Part shown: positions 9,097-17,938 of the stretch, piece after piece | How the letters are laid out: each line of letters starts with the position of its first letter | How positions within the stretch are numbered: position 1 is the stretch's first letter | NCBI RefSeq assembly: GCF_015687155.1 | Contig: NZ_JADPQF010000002.1 | Location: 682,001-746,000, forward strand | Direction of reading: 5' to 3' | Source of the DNA: Aliikangiella sp. G2MR2-5 | GTDB taxonomy: Bacteria > Pseudomonadota > Gammaproteobacteria > Enterobacterales > Kangiellaceae | Length of the DNA: 64,000 nucleotides | Position numbers and translations under genes: made by a program | Notes under the pieces: model-generated | The model's input: the letters and a program-made list of their open reading frames with translations, nothing else | What the model was told of the DNA's origin: nothing | Databases searched by the model: none

Positions 9097-10233
9097 ATGA
9101 ATCAACTGAACTGGGATAATCCCCTGAAAGTAGCGATCGAACCATTAAAAATGGAAAAAGCTGAAGCTAAAATTAAAAAAAATAAAAGCGCTTCACAAAT
9201 TCAAATTAAAGCAGAGGTGCTATCAGCCTTAAAACCGGTTAATGCTGATGACAAACGGATAGTCAATGGCTCAGCCGATATCAATCAGCTCGCACCTTTC
9301 AAATATCCCTGGGCCTGGAATTACTTCCTCAATGCGAACAAAAACCACTGGACGCCATTAGATGTAAACATGACTCAGGATGTACAGGATTATCATCACA
9401 AATTATCCAGGGCGGAAAAACACCTTTACGATAATGTGCTCTCCTATCTGACCACCTCGGATATTCTTGCCATGCGCAATATTGGACTGGCAGTGATGGA
9501 GAAAATGAGCGCGCCTGAATTGCAAATATATCAAGCTCGTCAAGTTTACGAAGAGTCACTACATACATGGACTTATCAGCATTGTATCGAGACTATTGGA
9601 CTCACGCAGTCTGAAATCTATAACCGCTATCGGGTGGTTCCGCAAATCCATGCAAAAATAAAAATGGCAAATCGTCGTCTCGACGCCATCATGCGTAGTG
9701 ATCTGGATCTTAATAAACGAGATAATCTGGAACAATTTATCGAGTCCTACCTGTTTTTTGCCGCTGTATTTGAAGGCTGCTGGTTCTATAACGGATTTAG
9801 CCCGATTTTTTCGTTACAACGACGAGGCTTAATGAAAGGAACTGGTGAACAACTTCAATATATTATGCGTGACGAAGTGATGCATATATCCTTCGGAATC
9901 AAAGTAGTTAAAAATATTCTGCAAGAAGAAAATATCCGACTCGATGAAAACAGGGTGCAACTTATGTGGCAGGAAGCAGAAGCAGTTGAATCGGCCTATG
10001 CCGAATATTTATTACCCGAGCCGGTTCTCGGCTATTCAGCAAAAAATCATAACGAGCAGTTTCGTTTTCTGGCGAACCGTCGTGCTAAATCCGTGGGATT
10101 GAGCGAACCATTTCCCGGTGCACAGTGTTCACTCAGCTGGTTGGATGAACAATCAAACTTGCGCAAGGAAAAGAATTTTTTTGAAACCCGTGTAACTGAA
10201 TATCAAACAGGAAGCGCACTCAACTGGGATTAA
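9097..10233 (+). CDS. nrdB: Class I ribonucleoside-diphosphate reductase, small (beta) subunit
   Basis: 378 residues; houses the metal-radical cofactor that starts catalysis in NrdA. Aligned by eye to E. coli NrdB, metal ligands include D122, E153 and H156 (YEESLHTWTY), then the second-half helices with E and ExxH (MRDEVMHISFG). The radical tyrosine is present as Y160, so this is a tyrosyl-radical subunit and not a Phe-type class Ic one. The N-terminal 60 residues are a Lys/Ala-rich extension. The tail TEYQTGSALNWD matches the C-terminal peptide that docks into NrdA. A good ribosome site (AGGAG) precedes the ATG, 11 bases after nrdA. A strong terminator follows. Confidence 0.97.
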   Translation: MNQLNWDNPLKVAIEPLKMEKAEAKIKKNKSASQIQIKAEVLSALKPVNADDKRIVNGSADINQLAPFKYPWAWNYFLNANKNHWTPLDVNMTQDVQDYHHKLSRAEKHLYDNVLSYLTTSDILAMRNIGLAVMEKMSAPELQIYQARQVYEESLHTWTYQHCIETIGLTQSEIYNRYRVVPQIHAKIKMANRRLDAIMRSDLDLNKRDNLEQFIESYLFFAAVFEGCWFYNGFSPIFSLQRRGLMKGTGEQLQYIMRDEVMHISFGIKVVKNILQEENIRLDENRVQLMWQEAEAVESAYAEYLLPEPVLGYSAKNHNEQFRFLANRRAKSVGLSEPFPGAQCSLSWLDEQSNLRKEKNFFETRVTEYQTGSALNWD

Positions 10234-10260
10234 CCACACTTAAAGTCAATTAGTCCAAAT

Positions 10261-10286
10261 AAAAGCCCGCGTGAAAGCGGGCTTTT
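10261..10286. terminator. Bidirectional intrinsic terminator after nrdB
   Basis: AAAAGCCCGC (10261-10270) and GCGGGCTTTT (10277-10286) form a perfect GC-rich stem with a GTGAAA loop, with A and T runs on the two arms. It sits between convergent genes, nrdB and the DUF4382 lipoprotein, and can serve both. Confidence 0.9.
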
Positions 10287-10312
10287 GACTAACACTTTAA
10301 ACAACTTTTTAA

Positions 10313-11200
10313 CTATTCAAAATTTAACTCAGTCGTTTGATCCACGGTAACTGTTACGTTGCTTGCTGCAATCGAAGTCCAGTCATCATCGCTTTGAGGA
10401 TCGTCCAGATCAGCATCACAAGTCACTGCAACTGTGTAATCACCTGCCAGCAGGAAACTTAATGTATAATTGTAGCGGTCATTATTTGCGTCATATTCGG
10501 GCATGGCAGAAGTAATTGGTGGAGTCGCACTACCTTCATCATCAGCAGTTACATCAGCGCCACTGTATGCATAAACGGCAAGCCCATCTTCACAGGAAGC
10601 ATCCTCAACTACTGATGGCGCTATAAAGCCACTTATCTCACCTACTTCGGTATTATCAAGAATACGAAGACTTGGTCTAAGCATATAATCCTGGCCTTCC
10701 GCCGCAGGCTTATGAACAGATTTGCGTAAGTCAAAATCTATGGTGAAATTAGCCGTTGCTCCAGCAGCAATAGTAAAGCCACTATTTAACTTCAAGCCGG
10801 TATTCGAACCGCTTGGTATATAAAGAGAGTGAGTGCTACCGTCTTCAAAACTGATATAAGAATCAATTTCTCCCTGATCAGCATCGACAACCAGACGAAT
10901 CCAGTTATATTCACCGGCATCCAATGTCGTATTTTGCAACAGAGGCGCCGTTTCACCATTTTGTAAAGCAAACAAATCAATGGTTTTCGGCTCATCAAAA
11001 TTAATGATGGTACTACCACCATTCTGTGGTTTGATCTCTACTCCATTAAAAGTGACCACAACTTCAGTAGCACCATCAATCGGTGCATCGGTAACGGATA
11101 AGGCTAAAGTACCTGTCTGGTCTGAATCGCTTCCACCACAAGCAACCAGAGAAACTCCGAGCGCCAGTGCGATTGCTGCAGATGTTATTTTTAATTTCAT
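10313..11200 (-). CDS. DUF4382 domain lipoprotein
   Basis: 295 residues from the ATG at 11200, chosen because GGAGAGG lies eight bases upstream and it opens directly with a lipoprotein signal (MKLKITSAAIALALGVSLVAC, Cys at residue 21). An in-frame ATG ten codons earlier is less likely. Residues about 30-185 match the pattern of DUF4382 (GTLALSVTDAPIDGATEVVV, then INFDEPKTIDLFALQNG and LDAGEYNWIRL). A second beta-rich region resembling a carboxypeptidase-like fold follows (SGFIAPSVVEDASC... YTVAVTCDADLDD). The function of this family is unknown; it is expected to be anchored in the membrane facing the periplasm or outside. Confidence 0.85.
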   Translation of the reverse strand: MKLKITSAAIALALGVSLVACGGSDSDQTGTLALSVTDAPIDGATEVVVTFNGVEIKPQNGGSTIINFDEPKTIDLFALQNGETAPLLQNTTLDAGEYNWIRLVVDADQGEIDSYISFEDGSTHSLYIPSGSNTGLKLNSGFTIAAGATANFTIDFDLRKSVHKPAAEGQDYMLRPSLRILDNTEVGEISGFIAPSVVEDASCEDGLAVYAYSGADVTADDEGSATPPITSAMPEYDANNDRYNYTLSFLLAGDYTVAVTCDADLDDPQSDDDWTSIAASNVTVTVDQTTELNFE

Positions 11201-11389
11201 GGATACACCTCTCCTACTACTTTTTTTCATTTATTGAAATTACTCTACTTTCCAATAGTAATAATCTGCGGCCCCAGGCGGCCGAGTTGCATTTATTATA
11301 ACGCTGCCTTGAAAAGAAAAAATAGAACGGTATCTCATTAAGTTGGTATTTTTTATCACCATCAGTCTCTGGTCCCTTTTTAAGGTTTG

Positions 11390-14182
11390 TCAGTGAGCCT
11401 GCTCCCAGTTATCACCAACGCCTACATCCACTATCAGCGGTACACTCAGTTCAACCGCACTTGACATTAACTCTCTGATTTTATTGGAGTATTCAACTAC
11501 ATTACTTTCTGCAACTTCAAACACCAGTTCATCGTGTACTTGCATAGTCATATAACAGTCCGGCTTTTCCTTCTCTAACCAGTCCTGTACCTGAAGCATC
11601 GCCAGCTTAATAATATCAGCTGCACTTCCCTGCATTGGTGCATTAATTGCTGTCCTTTCAGCAGCCTGGCGAAGCATGCCGTTAGAAGCATTAATCTGCG
11701 GTAAGTACAGGCGCCGACCAAATAAGGTTTCAACAAAACCCAGCTCTTTCGCTTTCGCTTTAGTGGAGTCCATATACTCACTCACCCCCGGATAACGGGA
11801 AAAATAAGTATCGATATAATGTGCTGCTTCTTCGTTAGGGATACCCAGCTGTTTAGCCAGGCCAAAACGCGACATTCCATATATCAATCCAAAATTAACA
11901 GCTTTAGCGTGTCGCCTTTGTTCGTCACTAACAGCATCAGTAGTAACACCGAATACCTCTGCCGCAGTCGCTCGATGGATATCCAGATTCTCTGAAAAAG
12001 CTTGCAGCAAGTTAGGATCTTGTGACAAATGCGCCATGATTCGAAGCTCTATTTGCGAATAGTCCGCCGCTAACACTTTATAGCCCTGTGGCGCGATAAA
12101 TGCCTCGCGAATCCTTCTCCCTTCCTCTGTTTTTACTGGAATATTTTGCAAGTTTGGCTCATTGGAGGAAAGTCTTCCTGTCGCTGCCACAGCCTGGTTA
12201 TAAGATGTGTGTAAGCGACCGCTCCGCGGTTGAACCATCAGGGGCAACTTGTCGGTATAAGTTGATTTGAGTTTGGTCAACCCACGATATTCCATGATGA
12301 CTTTGGGTAATGGATAGTCCAGCGCCAGTTGAACTAAGACTTCTTCTGCGGTAGACGGTTGTTTTTTAGGGGTCTTTTTCAGTACAGGCAAACCTTGCTT
12401 TTCAAATAGAATTTCCTGAAGCTGTTTAGGTGAGCCTAGATTAAATGGCTGACCGGCAAGTTCGTAGGCTTTTTGTTCAAGCTCAAGTATTCGCTTGCCA
12501 AAATCGTTACTTTTCTGACGTAAAAAATCACTATCAATCAGAACGCCGCGCTGTTCCATAGCCGATAGCACTTTGACCAATGGCATTTCGACTTCGGTAA
12601 ATATGTTTTTCGGTCCCTCATCTTTTTCAAGCTCTGGCCAGATAGCAGAGTGAAGCTGGAGAGTCACATCGGCATCTTCGGCGGCATATTTGGCGGCGAC
12701 TTCAATTTCGATCTGATCAAACGTCACCTGCTTTTTCCCTTTGCCGGCGATGTCTTCATAGTGAACACATTCATGATTCAGGTATTTCTTGGCCAGGGTA
12801 TCCATATCGTGGCGATTAGCAACGCTGTTCAGGCAGTAGGATTCGAGCATAGTATCGAAGGCGACACCTTTTAGCTCAATCCCGGCAGCAGCCAGAATGC
12901 TCTGATCATATTTGATATTCTGTCCTATCTTCTTTATCTCAGAGTTTTCAAGCACCGGCTTGAGTCGCTCGATAGCCTGTTCAAAATTAATCTGCTCCGG
13001 AGCACCGGGATAATTATGCCGCAGAGGCAAATACGCAGCGACACCTGGCTCGGTCGCAAAGGAAATACCGACCAGATCGGCTGCAATAATATTGAGACTG
13101 GTGGTTTCAGTATCCAGAGCAAATAACTCGGCTTGATTGAGCTTTTCTATCCAGCCTTCAAGCTGTGCCAGGGTTAGTATCGTTTCGTAATTGGAAGTAT
13201 CCACCTGACTCTCGACTGACTCATCTTCAGCGGATTCACCACTTGGAACCAGGCCACCTTCCGCCTGACTTGCCAGTACAGGTTTACCAGCCTGAGCCTC
13301 TTTTAGCCAGGTTCTAAATTGATACTCGGAAAAAAGCGATTCAAGCTGTGCTCGATCTGGTTCACCGACTTTTAGGTCGGATAGGTCAAAGTCGAGTGAC
13401 ACATCCAGTTTGATTGTCGCTAGTTCGTAAGAAAGATCGGCTTCAGCCTGATGCGGTAAAAGCTTCTTTTGAGCTAAAGTTTTAGCGCCTCTGAAATCAA
13501 GAGTTGCAACCTTGTCCAGGTTCGCATAGATATCTTTGATACTACCTAGACCGTTAAGCAAAGCCAGCGCTGTTTTCTTGCCTACACCCGCAACACCAGG
13601 AATGTTATCCACGCTATCTCCCATCAATGCCAAGAAGTCGATGATTAAATCAGGCGGAATTCCAAACTTTTCTTTAACCCCTTCGACATCCAGATATTCA
13701 TTCTTCATGGTATTAATCAGGCTCACGTGCTCATTAACTAGCTGAGCCATATCCTTGTCTCCGGTAGAAATGATGGTTTCTCGACCGGCTTCAGTAGCAA
13801 TTCTCGCCAAAGTTCCAATAACATCATCAGCCTCAACTCCTTCGATAGATATCAACGGGAGTCCCATGGCTTTAATAATCTGGTGGAGCGGTTCAATTTG
13901 ACAACGCAGGTCATCTGGCATCGGCGGCCGATGAGCTTTATATTCGGGATACATATCATTCCGAAAAGTCTTACCTTTGGCGTCGAAAACTACTGCGATT
14001 TGCTCTGGCGCGTATTGTTTAAACAAGCTCTTCAGCATGTTAACTACGCCATAGATTGCGCCACTTGGTTTTCCTTCAGAGGTTGCCATGTAACGTCCAA
14101 GTTTCTCATTGTTGAGAGTGTGATAGGCGCGAAAAAGATAGGAGGATCCGTCAACCAGGATCAAGGGCGTCGTATGCTGCAT
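11390..14182 (-). CDS. polA: DNA polymerase I
   Basis: 930 residues against 928 for E. coli PolA. Order: 5'-3' exonuclease (about 1-290, with EGVEADDVIGTLA, STGDKDMAQLV and GDSVDNIPGVAGVGKKTA), 3'-5' exonuclease (about 330-515, with FALDTETTSLN and the YAAEDADVTLQL motif), then the polymerase. The polymerase shows motif A (DYSQIELRIMAHLS), motif B (RRHAKAVNFGLIYGMS) and motif C (QVHDELVFE). Proofreading residues appear intact. It fills gaps after Okazaki primer removal and in excision repair. The upstream region carries DnaA-box matches (14493-14670). Confidence 0.98.
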   Translation of the reverse strand: MQHTTPLILVDGSSYLFRAYHTLNNEKLGRYMATSEGKPSGAIYGVVNMLKSLFKQYAPEQIAVVFDAKGKTFRNDMYPEYKAHRPPMPDDLRCQIEPLHQIIKAMGLPLISIEGVEADDVIGTLARIATEAGRETIISTGDKDMAQLVNEHVSLINTMKNEYLDVEGVKEKFGIPPDLIIDFLALMGDSVDNIPGVAGVGKKTALALLNGLGSIKDIYANLDKVATLDFRGAKTLAQKKLLPHQAEADLSYELATIKLDVSLDFDLSDLKVGEPDRAQLESLFSEYQFRTWLKEAQAGKPVLASQAEGGLVPSGESAEDESVESQVDTSNYETILTLAQLEGWIEKLNQAELFALDTETTSLNIIAADLVGISFATEPGVAAYLPLRHNYPGAPEQINFEQAIERLKPVLENSEIKKIGQNIKYDQSILAAAGIELKGVAFDTMLESYCLNSVANRHDMDTLAKKYLNHECVHYEDIAGKGKKQVTFDQIEIEVAAKYAAEDADVTLQLHSAIWPELEKDEGPKNIFTEVEMPLVKVLSAMEQRGVLIDSDFLRQKSNDFGKRILELEQKAYELAGQPFNLGSPKQLQEILFEKQGLPVLKKTPKKQPSTAEEVLVQLALDYPLPKVIMEYRGLTKLKSTYTDKLPLMVQPRSGRLHTSYNQAVAATGRLSSNEPNLQNIPVKTEEGRRIREAFIAPQGYKVLAADYSQIELRIMAHLSQDPNLLQAFSENLDIHRATAAEVFGVTTDAVSDEQRRHAKAVNFGLIYGMSRFGLAKQLGIPNEEAAHYIDTYFSRYPGVSEYMDSTKAKAKELGFVETLFGRRLYLPQINASNGMLRQAAERTAINAPMQGSAADIIKLAMLQVQDWLEKEKPDCYMTMQVHDELVFEVAESNVVEYSNKIRELMSSAVELSVPLIVDVGVGDNWEQAH

Positions 14183-14695
14183 AGAAATATTTCGTTTTTG
14201 TGTTTGGGCGGTTAATTTCGAGGTTGCAATTTTATTAAACTGGTCTGCGTTTTGAATATCATTTGACCGTCACCGACCAACTGGTTATGGTATTCGCCGC
14301 CTCGATGATAGCGGCCTATTCTATCCTAGATTCAGATAGCTGCCGAGTCGAATAAGCATTTTGCCAACAAATATTTTGCAGAAAATTAGAACTGTCAAAA
14401 TGGTTTCACTGGATGTTCCAAGTTAATCCAGTTTTATAAGAAAAAACGCTAACTAGTTAATAAATAAGAACAAATTCTCACCAAACAATAACTGTGGATA
14501 ACTTGGTGAATAAAGTTGGAGTAATCGGCAAGCACGACCACTCGAAATATCATAAAGAGATTAACTAAAAATCACTCTTTATCTATTAAAAACAATACGA
14601 TAGGAGGATTTTTTTTTATAATCCCATGGAATAAAGAGGCTGTGGAAAAGTTGTACAACCATGTGAATAACCCCTGCGATAAGGGATAGGAAGAA
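14183..14695. promoter_or_regulatory. Gene-free stretch with three DnaA-box matches between polA and dctQ
   Basis: No gene is seen in these 513 bases between divergent units. Three nonamers fit the DnaA consensus TTWTNCACA on the minus strand: TTATCCACA (14493-14501, perfect), TTTTCCACA (14641-14649) and TTATTCACA (14662-14670). A near match (TTATTCACC) lies at about 14505-14513. An AT-rich tract sits between them (about 14560-14635). There is no GATC site and no dnaA, so an E. coli-type oriC is not supported; a DnaA-controlled promoter, a titration site or another type of origin are possible. Confidence 0.5.
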
Positions 14696-15259
14696 ATGGA
14701 TAAACAGGAAAACAACAATCTAAACATATTTGAGAAAACCAGTGTGCTATCTGGACGCTTAATCAGCTGGCTAACGATTGGAATGGTAGTATTACTATCA
14801 ATAAACGTTCTATCCAGCTGGCTGTTTCAATCGAGCTCGATACTGGCCAGCGAAGCTGTTACCTGGATGCATAGCGCTAATTTTTTGTTAGCTGCCGCTT
14901 ATACCCTGAACAAAGATGAACACGTGCGGGTAGATATTTTCTACGCAAAGATGTCTGAGCGTGGCCAAGCCCTGATCAATTTACTCGGTACACTTCTTTT
15001 ACTTTTACCGGTGACAACTTTTATTATTTGGGCCAGCTGGTCTTATGTCGCAATGAGCTGGAAAATTGGTGAGGTATCAGCTGAAGCAGGCGGAATGCCG
15101 GCTCTTTACCTTCTAAAAAGCCTGTTAATAGTGATGCCTGTTTTGTTAATTATCGAAGCTGTAAATCAGCTGATTAAAAATTTTGCAAGACTTACCAATG
15201 GAGCGACAACTTCTCCAAATAACTCACAACAGAATAGCTGTGACAAGGAGGGGAACTAG
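14696..15259 (+). CDS. dctQ: TRAP transporter small permease (DctQ family)
   Basis: 187 residues, about four transmembrane helices (near 25-48, 58-75, 92-115, 140-165), as expected for the small membrane subunit of tripartite ATP-independent periplasmic transporters. WMHSANFLLAAAYTLNKDEHVRVDIFYAKM follows the family pattern. It works with the DctM-like large permease, whose ATG directly follows this stop codon, and a periplasmic binding protein. The binding protein is not adjacent here: the only candidate is about 7 kb away on the other strand (22588-23667). The TakP-like type of that protein suggests a 2-oxo acid or other small carboxylate as substrate. Confidence 0.92.
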   Translation: MDKQENNNLNIFEKTSVLSGRLISWLTIGMVVLLSINVLSSWLFQSSSILASEAVTWMHSANFLLAAAYTLNKDEHVRVDIFYAKMSERGQALINLLGTLLLLLPVTTFIIWASWSYVAMSWKIGEVSAEAGGMPALYLLKSLLIVMPVLLIIEAVNQLIKNFARLTNGATTSPNNSQQNSCDKEGN

Positions 15260-16618
15260 ATGGAAATTTTAGCGCTGTTAATGTTTATCTGCGTCTGTGT
15301 GGTGTTGCTGGCGGGTTATCCGGTTGCGTTTTCTCTTGCAGGAACTGCACTGGTGTTTGCATTTGCAGGGGTTGCCCTGGGCGAAATACACCCGGCAATA
15401 CTCAAGTCCGCATTTAGTCGTCTATATGGAATTATGCAAAACCCGACTCTAATTGCCGTTCCTCTATTCGTCTTTATGGGAGTCATGCTTGAAAAAGCCA
15501 AAATTGCGGAAAAGCTATTGACCGGAATGACTGGACTATTTGCGTCTGCTCCCGGAGGTCTGGCAATATCAGTGGTTATTGTTGGCGCGCTCCTGGCAGC
15601 AAGTACCGGTATTGTTGGCGCCACTGTAGTAACAATGGGGCTGCTTTCACTACCGGTCATGTTAAAAAACGGCTACGCGACTCCACTATCCACCGGCGTT
15701 ATTTGCGCATCGGGAACCCTTGGACAGATTATTCCACCATCGATTGTTCTGGTTTTACTCGGTGATGTAATTGCCAGTGCAAATCGAGATGCAGGAATTG
15801 GCGCAGAACCAGTTTCGGTTGGGGATTTATTTGCCGGAGCCATGCTTCCAGGCGTCGTACTGGTTTTACTTTATGTTATCTATATTCTTGTATACGCGAA
15901 GGTAAAACCTGAACAGGCACCATCTCTTGAAATATCCAGCGAGGTTGAGAGTAAAAATGCGCCCTTCCAATGGAGTTCTCTATTACCGCCTTTAATTCTG
16001 ATTTTACTCGTATTGGGTTCCATTCTTGGCGGCGTCGCCACCCCCAGTGAAGCAGCAGCGCTCGGCGCAATTGGAGCTACCTTGTTGGCGATATTTTACC
16101 GCGAATTCTCATTTAACCGTCTCAGGGAAGTCGCCCGCTCAACCACAAAAACTTCCAGTATGGTTTTTATGATTCTGATAGGCGCATCGATCTTTTCATT
16201 AGTATTTCGTGCTTTCGGTGGGGATGACGCTATTCGTGACCTTTTGAACAACCTTCCTGGAGGATTAGCAGGAGCTATGATACTAGTCATGTTGGCGATG
16301 TTCTTACTTGGCTTCATACTGGACTTTATAGAAATAGTTTTTGTAGTTGTTCCTTTAACTGCACCAGCATTGCTCGCCATGGGGGCAGACCCTGTATGGC
16401 TGGGAATTATGATTGCAATTAATTTGCAAACCTCATTCTTAACCCCGCCGTTTGGTTTTGCACTTTTTTATCTACGTGGCGTAACACCTGAGTCAGTCGC
16501 AACCAGCCAGATATACCGAGGTGTGCTTCCTTTTATTCTAATACAAGTTTTCATGCTAATTATTCTGGCCATCTGGCCTTCACTGATCACCTGGCTACCA
16601 TCTCAAATATACGGATAA
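15260..16618 (+). CDS. dctM: TRAP transporter large permease (DctM family)
   Basis: 452 residues, mostly hydrophobic with about twelve predicted helices; it forms the sodium-coupled channel of the TRAP transporter. Family features include AGYPVAFSLAGTALVFA at the start, TGIVGATVVTMGLLSLPVML, GTLGQIIPPSIVLVLLGD and LQTSFLTPPFGFALFYLRGV. Its ATG is flush with the dctQ stop and has a strong AAGGAGGGG site, so the two are translated together. The cytoplasmic loop at about 215-235 is longer and charged. A strong terminator ends the unit before the chemotaxis gene. Confidence 0.94.
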   Translation: MEILALLMFICVCVVLLAGYPVAFSLAGTALVFAFAGVALGEIHPAILKSAFSRLYGIMQNPTLIAVPLFVFMGVMLEKAKIAEKLLTGMTGLFASAPGGLAISVVIVGALLAASTGIVGATVVTMGLLSLPVMLKNGYATPLSTGVICASGTLGQIIPPSIVLVLLGDVIASANRDAGIGAEPVSVGDLFAGAMLPGVVLVLLYVIYILVYAKVKPEQAPSLEISSEVESKNAPFQWSSLLPPLILILLVLGSILGGVATPSEAAALGAIGATLLAIFYREFSFNRLREVARSTTKTSSMVFMILIGASIFSLVFRAFGGDDAIRDLLNNLPGGLAGAMILVMLAMFLLGFILDFIEIVFVVVPLTAPALLAMGADPVWLGIMIAINLQTSFLTPPFGFALFYLRGVTPESVATSQIYRGVLPFILIQVFMLIILAIWPSLITWLPSQIYG

Positions 16619-16640
16619 TAGATAAAAATTAAAGTTTACA

Positions 16641-16676
16641 GCGAGAAAGTAGACTCTTTCTCGCATTTTTTTCTTT
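16641..16676 (+). terminator. Intrinsic terminator after dctQM
   Basis: GCGAGAAAG (16641-16649) pairs with CTTTCTCGC (16656-16664) around a six-base loop, followed by ATTTTTTTC. It separates the permease unit from the methyl-accepting protein gene. Confidence 0.9.
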
Positions 16677-16711
16677 TTACTACTATTAGTTAAGCTGTAA
16701 GAGTCCCTCTA

Positions 16712-17896
16712 ATGGTGAATCGTGTCATGGATGATCAGAAAAGCAACGAATACTTTTATTACTACGCCAGTATGGTGCTTTTGATTGTCGCCACACTTTT
16801 AGTCATTGTTGAAAAAAACTGGCTAGCAATTGCCACCATTACGATTTCGGTAATACTTCTAATATTGATGCGTCCGTTTAGAGCGCCATTACAATCAACT
16901 ACACTTGAGAAAAATGAAGAAGTTCCGCCACCTAGTGGCGACAGCCAGCTCAGTCAGGCTATGTGTGAACTATTGCCCATCTGGGAGTCACACATAGATG
17001 CTGCAATAAAACAATCTACCGATGCGATTAACAATCTTGCCAGTCAATTTTCCGGTATTACAAAAGATATTGCTCTGGCCGTTGATATCACTAGTTCAAG
17101 TTCAGATAAAAATAAGCGATTTTCATCAATATCCTCGGTAAGAGAATCTTCAGAACTGATTCGAAACGAACTCGAAAGCTTAAAAGATACTCTGCTGGAA
17201 ATATCCAAAGTAGAAAAAACTGCGTTAGATGAAATTAACAAACTGTCCTCTTTTATGGCCGAACTAACCAAAATGGCAGGGGAAGTTGAGGCACTGGCAG
17301 AACAAACCAACCTGTTAGCTTTAAATGCAGCAATAGAGGCTGCACGCGCCGGCGATCAAGGACGAGGCTTTGCAGTTGTCGCAGATGAAGTCAGAAACCT
17401 GGCCAACCAGTCAAAAAATACGGGCGAAAATATTCGTAAGAAAATTGATATTATCGGAGGCTCTGTCGATTCAATACTAGAGGCAGCTAGTGCCTCCGCC
17501 AGCGTTGAAACAGAGATGGCAGAAAAGGCTGGAGAAGTAATTCATGAGGTTATTTCACAACATAAGTTCACTGCTTATACACTCGCAGAATCAGATAAAC
17601 TCCTGGTCAACATGGGCCTACAGGTGCAAAATGAAATATCTAAAGTTATCGTCGAGCTTCAATTCCAGGATCAGATTTCTCAACAATTAAGAAGTGTAGA
17701 ATCAAGCATTGTAGAAGCTAAAAACATTTTACTAAAAGCAGCTAAACTAGAAGAAAGCGAGCGTCAAAAAGAATTTGAAAATTTTAAGATTAATATTAAA
17801 GAACATAGTTTCGAAGTTGGCTCTAAAAAATTAGAAACAACTCAGTTCAACAACCAAAAGTCAAACAAAATCTCTCATAAAATTGAACTTTTCTAG
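16712..17896 (+). CDS. Methyl-accepting chemotaxis-type signalling protein without sensor domain
   Basis: 394 residues. Two transmembrane helices lie back to back (about 17-55) with only a few residues outside the membrane, so there is no periplasmic ligand-binding domain. The rest is a long coiled coil with the highly conserved signalling tip ([20 protein letters not shown], then [17 protein letters not shown]) at about 190-240. It should control a CheA kinase, although no che gene is in the window. There is no CheR-binding tail. ATG 16712 has AAGAG eight bases upstream; an ATG at 16727 is possible. It lies right after the TRAP permeases, so it may report on uptake, but that is inference. 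Confidence 0.88.
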   Translation: MVNRVMDDQKSNEYFYYYASMVLLIVATLLVIVEKNWLAIATITISVILLILMRPFRAPLQSTTLEKNEEVPPPSGDSQLSQAMCELLPIWESHIDAAIKQSTDAINNLASQFSGITKDIALAVDITSSSSDKNKRFSSISSVRESSELIRNELESLKDTLLEISKVEKTALDEINKLSSFMAELTKMAGEVEALAEQTNLLALNAAIEAARAGDQGRGFAVVADEVRNLANQSKNTGENIRKKIDIIGGSVDSILEAASASASVETEMAEKAGEVIHEVISQHKFTAYTLAESDKLLVNMGLQVQNEISKVIVELQFQDQISQQLRSVESSIVEAKNILLKAAKLEESERQKEFENFKINIKEHSFEVGSKKLETTQFNNQKSNKISHKIELF

Positions 17897-17938
17897 TTAC
17901 AATTTCAATACAAACCAGCCTGGTTTACTTATATTATT

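Noticed and set aside
14493-14670. Calling this a proven oriC
   Set aside because: Only three boxes, no GATC sites and no dnaA, mnmG or rpmH neighbours. Kept as a DnaA-box cluster only.
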